Below are positions 1-5,684 of a stretch of 5,761 nt of DNA, piece by piece. The position numbers and the translations under genes are program-made. The notes below the pieces were generated by a model that was not told the origin of the DNA, ran no database searches, and saw nothing but the letters and a program-made list of their open reading frames with translations. This DNA is from CAVSWN01 sp046728115. GTDB taxonomy: Bacteria > Acidobacteriota > Vicinamibacteria > Vicinamibacterales > CAVVIG01. Position 1 is the stretch's first letter; every line of letters begins with the position of its first letter. The stretch spans positions 1 through 5,761 of the forward strand of contig JBKPDW010000510.1 in NCBI GenBank assembly GCA_046728115.1, given 5' to 3'.

Positions 1-511
1 GGATGCGGCCATTGTCCACGTAGAGCACGTTCGCGTCGACATCGATGGAAGGATGACGACGGGCCAGGTCGGCGGCGCCAAGCCAGTGCGTCGTGGCGCG
101 CCGGCCGTCGAGGAGCCCGGTGGCCGCCAGCACGAACGCGCCGGTGCAAATCGACGCCACGCGGGCGCCCCGCCCGGCCGCGCGCCGTATGGCGCGCAAG
201 ACCGAAGCGGGCACGGGCCGAGTGACATCGTTGACACCCGGCACAATGACCGTATCGGCCCGGACCAGCGACGAGAGCCGCCACGGCACGCGGAGCGCGA
301 TGTGCATCGACTCGACGTCGGCCGACTCGCTGCAGACGCGGACGTCGTACGCCGCCCGCCCGTCCTTCCTCTTCACCAGACCGAACACTTCACACGCGGT
401 TGACAAGTCGCCGAGCACGACACCGTCGAACGCGACGACCGCGACCAGATGCGGCCGTCTCCCGTTCGTACGCCGTGGCGTGAATCCTGCGATGATCGTC
501 TTTTTAGCCAC
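1..511 (-). CDS. GlxA-type AraC-family transcriptional regulator, N-terminal DJ-1/PfpI part (partial, cut at window edge)
   Basis: The minus strand is open for 170 codons from a GTG at 511 to the window edge. It reads as the amidotransferase-like (DJ-1/PfpI) sensor half of GlxA/FtrA-type regulators. Residues 21-46 form the first strand and helix (HLVAVVAFDGVVLGDLSTA, then CEVFGLV). Residues 86-95 give DTVIVPGVND. Residues 118-143 hold the nucleophile-elbow region (SICTGAFVLAATGLLDGRRA, then TTHW), with Cys122 at the elbow. In this family the domain is usually non-catalytic and senses a ligand or partner, and a C-terminal AraC-type helix-turn-helix binds DNA. That DNA-binding half would lie left of base 1 and is not visible. 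The GTG start is chosen because homology begins soon after it and no in-frame ATG lies upstream before a stop at 557-559; its ribosome site is weak. It diverges from the DUF6010 gene, which it may regulate (inference). Family call is firm; the ligand is unknown. Confidence 0.88.
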   Translation of the reverse strand, partial: MAKKTIIAGFTPRRTNGRRPHLVAVVAFDGVVLGDLSTACEVFGLVKRKDGRAAYDVRVCSESADVESMHIALRVPWRLSSLVRADTVIVPGVNDVTRPVPASVLRAIRRAAGRGARVASICTGAFVLAATGLLDGRRATTHWLGAADLARRHPSIDVDANVLYVDNGRI

Positions 512-546
512 TGGTGAATTCTGCCACGTTTCGTAGGATGGTGCCT

Positions 547-555
547 GGAGGAAGG
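547..555 (+). promoter_or_regulatory. Strong ribosome binding site fixing the DUF6010 start
   Basis: GGAGGAAGG ends 3 bases before the ATG at 559, with the GGAGG core 7 bases away. It shows that translation starts at 559 and not at the in-frame ATG at 514. The surrounding 47-base gap between the two divergent genes must also hold both promoters or the regulator site, but no clear -35/-10 pair or operator repeat stands out. Confidence 0.75.
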
Positions 556-558
556 CTT

Positions 559-984
559 ATGCACCCTGCACCGCTCGCGGTGATGGACTACGTCGGACCG
601 GCTCTCGCCGCTGTGTTGTTCGTGGCCGCGATGTCGCTCGTCGCCGAACCCACTCGTCGTACCCTCAACGCGATCATCCTTGCCGGCGCGAGCGGTGTGT
701 ACTTGAGCGGCGGATTCGGTCTGTGGGAATTGATCTACCCCGTCATCGGCACGGCGATCGGGTTTCGTGCGTTACGGTCGTACCAATGGATCGGCGTCGG
801 TTGGCTGATTCATGCGTGCTGGGATATCGCCCATCACCTCTGGGGCAATCCTATCTGGCCGTTCATGCCGAGTTCCGCGTTCGGCTGCATGATCTTCGAC
901 AGCGTGATTGCGGTGTGGTTCCTCGCCGGTGCGCCGTCTTTCCTGAGGCAGCCGCACGCCGCGATGCGCGCCGCCGGTGCGTAA
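559..984 (+). CDS. DUF6010 family small membrane protein
   Basis: A 141-residue protein that I recognise as DUF6010; its biochemical role is not established. It is strongly hydrophobic, with likely membrane segments around residues 12-29, 36-52, 56-70, 77-94 and 108-125. The conserved core runs from GVYLSGGFGLWE (46-57) through SYQWIGVGWLIHACWDIAHH (74-93) to GNPIWPFMPSS (97-106) and CMIFDSVIAVWFLAGAPSF (110-128). Polar residues inside the membrane part (Glu57, His85, Asp89, His92, His93, Asp114) look like a possible metal or proton site; this is inference from the sequence only. The start at 559 is set by a strong GGAGGAAGG site; the longer frame from 514 would add 15 residues that do not look like a membrane protein N-terminus. 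It is transcribed away from the GlxA-type regulator, 47 bases apart, so the regulator is the obvious candidate controller. The Ala-rich tail (131-141) is probably disordered. Confidence 0.85.
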   Translation: MHPAPLAVMDYVGPALAAVLFVAAMSLVAEPTRRTLNAIILAGASGVYLSGGFGLWELIYPVIGTAIGFRALRSYQWIGVGWLIHACWDIAHHLWGNPIWPFMPSSAFGCMIFDSVIAVWFLAGAPSFLRQPHAAMRAAGA

Positions 985-1112
985 ACGATTGCGCGGCGAA
1001 GAACGCGAAATGGAAGCCTGTAAGGGGATCGGCCTGAAAAGTGGTCATTCTAGTTGCCGCCACAGTTGCCAAGACTGAGCCGGATTGCGTGAGTTCCTAG
1101 GTGAAGTTCACG
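985..1112. other. Intergenic gap between convergent genes
   Basis: This 128-base gap separates the 3' ends of the DUF6010 gene and the arabinofuranosidase gene. No hairpin followed by a T-run is visible, so no intrinsic terminator can be called for either gene. A short perfect inverted repeat (GTGAA-G-TTCAC, 1101-1111) touches the arabinofuranosidase stop codon; it is too short to interpret. The stretch near 1021-1052 has a faint insertion-sequence-end look, treated under findings. Confidence 0.4.
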
Positions 1113-3158
1113 TCAGCGAGTCTTCAGTCGCAGAACAGTAACCGAGTGCGGCGGGAGTTCGTACGTGAACTCCGGCGCAGCGTTCATGACACGCACGGGT
1201 CGCGGCGCGATTTTTGTCGGCTCGGCAACGGTGTTGATCGCGGTCAACTCGCCCGCGATCACTTCACCTGTCGCATCAGGCCTCACCACCGCCACGCCTT
1301 TGAGGACGACGCGCGCCGACTGCGCGATGGCCTGCACGTTCACCAGCTTCAGGATCACGTCGCCGGCCGCAATGTCGCGCGTCGCGCTGACGTAGACGGC
1401 GTCGAACGGCCCGGTTGGACCCGTAGGGCCACGGCCGGCCGCCGGAGGCGCTCCACCTCGCGTCGGCGCTGGAGGTGGCGGCGGCGCCTTCGGGATCTCA
1501 TCGAGCGACAGCTTCGGCAGCGGGTCGATGACCGCCGGCAGCAGCACGTCGCCGCGGTTCGTCGCGAACATCCGCTGGACGTAGTAGGACGGCGAGCCGA
1601 ACCTGCTCAACGCGTCGTACCCAATGAGGTTGACTGCCCATTGTCGGCCGCCGGGATTCACGTTCACGAATAGCGGCGCATAGCAGTTCATGAGGACGAC
1701 ATCGGCGTTGCGTTCGAGCCCGGTGAGAAGCGCCCCGTCGCCGAGAGCGAAGGCCATCATCGGCGTGTCGCCGGTGCGTGGGTTGTTCGTCGCCCACTCG
1801 CCGACGAACACCTTGGTGGCACTGCGGTTGTATCCGTCGTAGAGATGCGCCTGCGCGAGTGCGGTCGGGATGGTCACGTAGAAGTGATCGTCGAGCAGAT
1901 CCGGCGGGCGGCTGTGCACGAAGGTCGTGTCGCGCGTCCTCATCGTCGAGATGATCTTCAGCGACGGATACTTCGCCTTGATCGCGTCGTAGAACATCGT
2001 GAAACGGCCGTCGTAGCTCGCGGTGCCTTCGTTGAGCCAGTCTTCGTTGCCGATCTCGACGTAGTGCAGCGGAAACGGCTGCGGATGGCCATCCCTGCCG
2101 CGGCGCGCGCCCCAGGTCGTACTGGTGCTGCCGGTGACGTATTCGATCTCGTCGAGCGCGTCCTGCACGTGCGGCTTCAGCGCGTCGCCGGTCAGGATGT
2201 TCGCACCGCGATCGATGTGCAGTCCGGCGTACACGGCGAGCAGCGGCTCCATCTCGAGGTCCTCCGCCCACTCGAGGAATTCGAGCAACCCCAGGCCGTC
2301 CGACGACCGGTAGCGCCATGGGCTCATGTGCGTCGGCCGCTGCTCGAGCGGACCGATCGTCGCCTTCCAGTTGAACCGGTTCTCGAAATCAGGCCCTTCG
2401 AGATAGTTGCCGCCCGGGAAACGCAGGAACTTCGGCTGCATCGCGGCGAGCAGTTCCATGATGTCGGGGCGGTTGCCGTTCGGACGATTCTTGTATGTTG
2501 GCGGGAACAGCGACACGAGACTGAGCCAGACCGTGCCCGGATTGCGCGTTGCAACGACGAATCGATTCGTGGTCGACTGCGTGAGCTGCCCGGTCTTCAG
2601 CGTCGCGCTGTACTTCTTCCACTCGGTCGTAATCCGCGGGACGTCGGCCGACGCCCACCGCGACGTGCCGTCGTTGGTTTCGATCGAGACAGTCAACGGT
2701 CCGCGGAATGTCGCACTCCCCTTCGCCCAGAACGACACGCGATAGGTCGTAAAGGGTCTGGCGGGAATGCCCCAGTAGCCTTCGTTCGCGGCGCCCACTC
2801 GTCCGTTCGCGGGCACCGACGCGGCGTCGAGCTTCAGCGCAGTGGTCAGCGCGGTGTCCGGTACCGGGCTTCGATCGAGCGTGATCGTGCCGTTGGCGCC
2901 GCGGTCCTTGACCACCGTCCAATGCACCGGCTCATTCGCGTCGTCACGAAATGTGCGGTTGCGAATGAGTTCCGCATAAAGGCCGCCGTCGTAGGAGAAA
3001 TTGATCTCCTCGGTCATCAACCCGTAGAACATCGGATCGATTCGCGACCCGGGGCGATCGGCGTTTACGGTAATCGTGACGACCTGCTGCGCGCCGAGGT
3101 CATGCGTGGTCGACGCGGCGAGGAGCGCCAGGCAGAAGAGAGCCGTTGTGGATCGCAT
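1113..3158 (-). CDS. Secreted alpha-L-arabinofuranosidase, glycoside hydrolase family 51
   Basis: A 681-residue retaining glycosidase predicted to cleave terminal alpha-L-arabinofuranosyl residues from arabinan or arabinoxylan outside the cytoplasm. Residues 1-23 form a Sec-type signal peptide (MRSTTALFCLALLAAS, then a cleavage region ending LGA). Residues 37-71 (SRIDPMFYGLMTEEINFSYD ... YAELIRNRTFRD) are typical of GH51. About 75-220 is a beta-rich insert resembling CBM4/9 (YRVSFWAKGS). The barrel resumes with KFLRFPGGNYLEG (243-255). The acid/base is Glu372 in EIGNED and the nucleophile is Glu454 in FVGEWA, so the active site is intact. The C-terminal beta-domain (about 585-681) follows a Pro/Gly/Ala-rich linker (558-584). 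The frame is open to 3296, but ATG 3158 is preferred: it starts the signal peptide and sits 8 bases after the upstream stop. No clear ribosome site is seen, which suggests translational coupling with the enolase-superfamily gene. The family is secure; the exact substrate is inferred. Confidence 0.92.
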   Translation of the reverse strand: MRSTTALFCLALLAASTTHDLGAQQVVTITVNADRPGSRIDPMFYGLMTEEINFSYDGGLYAELIRNRTFRDDANEPVHWTVVKDRGANGTITLDRSPVPDTALTTALKLDAASVPANGRVGAANEGYWGIPARPFTTYRVSFWAKGSATFRGPLTVSIETNDGTSRWASADVPRITTEWKKYSATLKTGQLTQSTTNRFVVATRNPGTVWLSLVSLFPPTYKNRPNGNRPDIMELLAAMQPKFLRFPGGNYLEGPDFENRFNWKATIGPLEQRPTHMSPWRYRSSDGLGLLEFLEWAEDLEMEPLLAVYAGLHIDRGANILTGDALKPHVQDALDEIEYVTGSTSTTWGARRGRDGHPQPFPLHYVEIGNEDWLNEGTASYDGRFTMFYDAIKAKYPSLKIISTMRTRDTTFVHSRPPDLLDDHFYVTIPTALAQAHLYDGYNRSATKVFVGEWATNNPRTGDTPMMAFALGDGALLTGLERNADVVLMNCYAPLFVNVNPGGRQWAVNLIGYDALSRFGSPSYYVQRMFATNRGDVLLPAVIDPLPKLSLDEIPKAPPPPPAPTRGGAPPAAGRGPTGPTGPFDAVYVSATRDIAAGDVILKLVNVQAIAQSARVVLKGVAVVRPDATGEVIAGELTAINTVAEPTKIAPRPVRVMNAAPEFTYELPPHSVTVLRLKTR

Positions 3159-3166
3159 AGCGGCGG

Positions 3167-4414
3167 TTACCAGTGTGTGAGCGATCCGTCGGGCCGTCGC
3201 TGCGCCGACCCTGGAGCAGCCTCGGTCATCGCCTCGACGAACGTGAGCTGCTTTTCGTCGACGCTCACGCCGAGCCCGGGCCGATCGTTGGGCCACACCT
3301 TACCGTTCCGGCACTCGAGGAACTCGGGCATATACGGCACCGGGCGCTCACCCTGGTTGTATTCCATGAGCACCTGACCGGGAAACGCCATCATCGTGTG
3401 CATGTGGCCGGCGGTCGCGATCGGGCCGGTGAAATGCGGCACGATGCCGACCTTGTGGGTATCGCAGACCGCCATGATCTTCAGCATCTCCGTGATGCCG
3501 CCGACGTTCGGCAGCGATGCACGGGCAAAGTCGATGTCGCGCTGCTCGACGAGGGGGCTGAACTCCGCTCTCGTCCCCCACTCTTCGCCGGGCGCCAGCG
3601 GCACGGTCGTCAGCAGCCGCAGCTTCGGAATCTGCGTCCGGAACTGCTCCTCGCGAACCGGGTCCTCGACGCAGTATGGCCGGTACGGCTCCATGAGTCT
3701 GCAGATCTCCGCGGCCTCGTGGAAGTCGAACTTCTGGTGCAGATCGATCATCCAGTTGCCGTCCGGCCCCACGCCCTCGCGGATCTGTTCGACGGCTTTG
3801 ATGATGAGAGGGATGCGCGATCTCGAGTCGAACAGACCACCGCGAGCGCCGCCACCGCGACCACCCGTTGCCGGCGCGCCGGTGGCGCCACTTTGCGCCT
3901 GTCCGGTGCTCGGCAGAATGTCGCTGTCCACGCGGAACACGCGATAGCCGGCCGCCATCGTCGCGGCCGCACGCTCCTTCAGCCCCATGCCTGCCGCTTG
4001 CGCCGGTGGCACCAGGCCCGGTGGCACACCTGATGTCGCGTAGAGCTCGACGTGCTCACGCGCCTTGCCGCCGAACAGCTGGTAGAGCGGCGCGTTCAGC
4101 GCCTTGCCCTTGATGTCCCAGAGGGCCAGGTCGATCGCGCCGAGCGCATGCAGCCGTTCCTTGCCGGGCGAGTAGAAGCTGTCCATGTAGACCGCTTGCC
4201 AGATCATCTCGGTGTCGAATGCGTTCTTGCCGATGACGCTTCGAGCGACGTTGCGGATCGTGTCCGGCGATCCGCCCTGCCCGATGCCCGTGATGCCCGC
4301 GTCAGTCGGTGCGCTCGTGACCGCATCGAGATTGGCCGACGCCTCCCAGGCGCGCCCGCCCGCCTCGCCGATCGAAGCCCGCCTCGCACCGACGAAGGTC
4401 ACGAGAATCCGCAT
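3167..4414 (-). CDS. Enolase-superfamily (mandelate racemase / galactonate dehydratase-like) enzyme with N-terminus replaced by an inverted segment
   Basis: Enzymes of this family remove a proton next to a sugar-acid carboxylate, usually as dehydratases. In the 415-codon frame from ATG 4414, homology runs only from residue 37 (TDAGITGIGQGGS). Helical cap: ERLHALGAIDLALWDIKGKA (86-105). Barrel metal ligands are Asp224 (MIDLH), Glu250 (CVEDP) and Glu277 (APGEEWG). His226 and His327 (VPHFTGPIA) match the paired histidines of galactonate/mannonate dehydratase-like members. The usual Lys-x-Lys strand reads FRVD, with Arg161. Residues 165-193 are a Ser/Gly/Ala-rich insert in an active-site loop. 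Residues 1-36 are not native: they are antisense to the true N-terminus, which sits on the plus strand at 4395-4487. As written, the first strands of the capping domain are missing, so the product may be inactive. The gene precedes the arabinofuranosidase by 8 bases, forming a likely operon. The substrate is unknown; a pentonate or hexonate is a guess. Confidence 0.85.
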   Translation of the reverse strand: MRILVTFVGARRASIGEAGGRAWEASANLDAVTSAPTDAGITGIGQGGSPDTIRNVARSVIGKNAFDTEMIWQAVYMDSFYSPGKERLHALGAIDLALWDIKGKALNAPLYQLFGGKAREHVELYATSGVPPGLVPPAQAAGMGLKERAAATMAAGYRVFRVDSDILPSTGQAQSGATGAPATGGRGGGARGGLFDSRSRIPLIIKAVEQIREGVGPDGNWMIDLHQKFDFHEAAEICRLMEPYRPYCVEDPVREEQFRTQIPKLRLLTTVPLAPGEEWGTRAEFSPLVEQRDIDFARASLPNVGGITEMLKIMAVCDTHKVGIVPHFTGPIATAGHMHTMMAFPGQVLMEYNQGERPVPYMPEFLECRNGKVWPNDRPGLGVSVDEKQLTFVEAMTEAAPGSAQRRPDGSLTHW

Positions 4415-4487
4415 TTTCTACCCGCCAAATTACGACCGGAACGGCGCGCAGGCCTTCCCGCAGAGCAACATGGTCGTCCTCGTCGAC
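4307..4487 (+). other. Inverted segment carrying the displaced N-terminus of the enolase-superfamily gene
   Basis: The plus strand here reads, in one frame, GALVTASRLADASQA (from 4308), a short linker, then KVTRIRIFYPPNYDRN (from 4395) and FPQSNMVVLVD (4455-4487). The second part is the typical first strand and loop of enolase-superfamily capping domains, which the adjacent minus-strand gene lacks. Joining base 4487 (plus) to base 4306 (minus) gives VVLVD-TDAGITGIG in frame, so the two pieces were one gene. The GALVTASRLADASQA part is hydrophobic with an Ala-x-Ala-like end and may be the core of an export signal (inference). A 4-base inverted repeat (TCGG at 4306-4309, CCGA at 4492-4495) lies at or near the two ends, so the exact breakpoints are uncertain by several bases. 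Confidence 0.75.
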
Positions 4488-4727
4488 AATGCCGAACAGG
4501 CGTGCTGGACATGCGCTCGACCGCGCAGTGCGGTTCGATCGGGTTCTCGCGGGCAGCCACACGTCGACGATCTGCAGTCTGCGCCGCCGCCGACGAGCAC
4601 GATCGGGTGCGTGACTCGAGCGAGTGCGTTCGCGGCTGCGATCAGCCGCTCGTGGAGAGCGATGAGCGCGACAGTCGGTCTCGTCGAAGGCAGCGGCCCT
4701 GCAGCGCTACCTGCTGCGTGCGTTGAA
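4488..4727. other. Region upstream of the carbohydrate operon, no supported gene
   Basis: This 240-base stretch lies between the inverted segment and the 3' end of the tRNA. It should contain the true start, ribosome site and promoter of the minus-strand operon. With the inverted segment flipped back, the minus frame continues upstream as ...HVQHACSA without meeting an ATG. An out-of-frame ATG at 4512-4510 (MSSTPVRH) is another candidate start if an indel is also present. The same minus frame stays open nearly to the tRNA and includes ARVTHPIVLVGGGAD, which looks protein-like but matches nothing I recognise. No promoter or terminator could be identified. Confidence 0.3.
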
Positions 4728-4817
4728 TGGCGGCGAGAGAGGGATTCGAACCCTCGGTAGAGTTTCCCCTACACACGCTTTCCAAGCGTGCTCCTTCAAC
4801 CACTCGGACATCTCTCC
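4728..4817 (-). tRNA. tRNA-Ser (anticodon GGA)
   Basis: The minus strand from 4817 reads GGAGAGATGTCCGAGTGG, the class II serine tRNA start. The anticodon stem-loop is CACGCTTGGAAAGCGTG, with GGA at 4783-4781. The long variable arm is GTAGGG-GAAA-CTCTAC, the T arm is GAGGG-TTCGAAT-CCCTC, the discriminator is G, and CCA is encoded at 4730-4728. It decodes UCC/UCU. One oddity is that acceptor pair 3-70 is A opposite G (5' GGAGAGA against 3' TCTCGCC). All other acceptor pairs match. Confidence 0.95.
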
Positions 4818-5181
4818 GCTTTAGAATCAATCACTTACGAGACCTGAATCGAGCCAAGAGTAATTTGGGGCCGGATTGTGCCCTAACCCTGTCGGCGCCT
4901 CGCACACATTTTAACCGGGTACGGGCGATCGCCGGGCTGATTCGGCACACAGGTGAGTGGTCGCCTGCTAGCGTTTACGCTGGGACGGATGAAACCAGTT
5001 CGACTGGTCCAGTAAGCAAAATGTCAGCTTTAACGTCTGAGCCGATTGAGCGTGTCCTGCGTCGGGTTGCGGCGCGCGGTGGATCGCACTCGGAACGTTC
5101 GGGCTGGCCATCTGCACTTCCTCACGTCCATGGCACGAATCGTTTTTGCCAGCGCGACCTAAACAGGAAAGCCCTCCTTGA
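4818..5181. other. Gene-poor spacer between the tRNA and the integrase remnant
   Basis: No recognisable gene lies in these 364 bases. A 56-codon plus-strand frame (ATG 5021 to 5191, starting MSALTSEPIERVLRRVAARG) has only a weak ribosome site and no known relatives that I can name, so it is not called. A hairpin ACCAGT-TCG-ACTGGT (4994-5008) is followed by a CCAGT that could pair alternatively with its right arm; there is no T-run. A clear sigma-70 promoter for the tRNA was not found in the bases just upstream of 4817. Confidence 0.4.
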
Positions 5182-5485
5182 CCGAGCTTAGATAAGATAG
5201 TGCCGCGCGAACTTCGACTCCTGGAGGCGCGCAAGATCCGGCTAAACGGCGCGGCCCGCGATGCCATCACGCGGATGCTTAAGCGCGGCGACGAACTCGA
5301 GGATACGGACCCGGAGCATTATCTCTGGTGTGCGAGCCACTGCGCCCCGACCAAGCCCCCGAAGAAGTGAGACGGCGCCTGTCAATCGCTGCGGGCCGCG
5401 GCCGGCGTGCCCCGGCTTCCGATTCCACGACCGGCGCCACACGGTCGTCACAGACCTGCTCGCGAGCACGTTATCCAAGCGGTGA
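5182..5485 (+). pseudogene. Decayed tyrosine recombinase (phage-type integrase), catalytic-domain remnant
   Basis: Two plus-strand frames together recall the catalytic domain of tyrosine recombinases. The first (5182-5370) contains KIRLNGAARDAITRMLKRG and then TDPEHYLWCAS with PTKPPKK, resembling the stretch before the HxxR box. It stops at TGA 5368-5370, where relatives have Trp (KKW). The same frame past the stop reads SLRAAAGVPRL, like the usual RAAGLPGL. After a one-base shift near 5411-5416, the next frame gives GFRFHDRRHTVVTDLLA, the HxxR box with His at 5426-5428. The usual HDLRH reads HDRRH here, with Leu replaced by Arg. The frame ends eight codons later at TGA 5483-5485, so the second His box and the Tyr nucleophile are absent. 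Upstream, a TGA at 5179-5181 cuts it off from any N-terminal domains. It is dead as a recombinase and marks an old integration. Confidence 0.75.
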
Positions 5486-5540
5486 CCAACTCCGCACAGC
5501 TCGCGGCCGTCGAGTGCTCGACCTCGCTAGGAGAGCCACT

Positions 5541-5684
5541 CCCCTCAGCGCAGGCCGCATCGAGTACTCCTTGATCGAATGCCACGAACTGAATCGGTTG
5601 ATTCAAGTGATGCTGCAGGTACAGGCAGCTCGCCAGCTGGATGGCCTCGGTTCGCTGCAAGCCGGGGCGGAGCCTGGATTCTTC
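5541..5684 (-). pseudogene. Fragment of a PIN-domain (VapC-like) toxin
   Basis: The minus frame from 5684 reads a short lead, then LQRTEAIQLASCLYLQ and, after HHLN, QPIQFVAFDQGVLDAACAEG. This is the typical C-terminal third of PIN-domain ribonucleases: the T-x-A-I-Q-L-A helix carrying an acidic active-site residue (Glu here, commonly Asp), followed by the strand FVAFD with its conserved Asp. An in-frame TAG at 5687-5685 cuts it off from the N-terminal two thirds, which I could not find in other frames before the window edge. After AEG the frame runs on to 5448 with sequence unlike the family, so the true end is also lost. No partner antitoxin is visible. It converges with the integrase remnant. 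It could instead be a chance resemblance, but the order and spacing of the motifs argue for a true relic. Confidence 0.55.

Noticed and set aside
3159..3296. Upstream extension of the arabinofuranosidase (46 extra Arg-rich residues)
   Set aside because: It would overlap the previous gene by about 130 bases and bury the signal peptide; ATG 3158 is the sensible start.
1845..3377. A 510-codon plus-strand open frame across the arabinofuranosidase gene
   Set aside because: It is the antisense of the GH51 gene, very rich in Arg/Val/Glu/His with no recognisable domain; such frames are common opposite GC-rich genes.
3173..4033. A 286-codon plus-strand open frame opposite the enolase-superfamily gene
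   Set aside because: It is an antisense shadow with the same Arg/His-rich composition; all family motifs are on the minus strand.
4212..4760. A 182-codon plus-strand open frame as an independent gene
   Set aside because: Only 4308-4487 is protein-like, and it belongs to the inverted N-terminus. The left part is antisense to the enolase-superfamily gene and the right end runs into the tRNA.
4924..4933. Palindrome GGCGATCGCC containing the HIP1 octamer
   Set aside because: It is a single occurrence with no other sign of a cyanobacterial genome; likely chance.
4994..5013. Hairpin ACCAGT-TCG-ACTGGT with an extra CCAGT
   Set aside because: It has a short stem, no T-run and no adjacent gene end, so it is not callable as a terminator or operator.
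5509..5522. Perfect inverted repeat GTCGAG-TG-CTCGAC
   Set aside because: Six-base arms are expected by chance in GC-rich DNA and nothing nearby supports a function.
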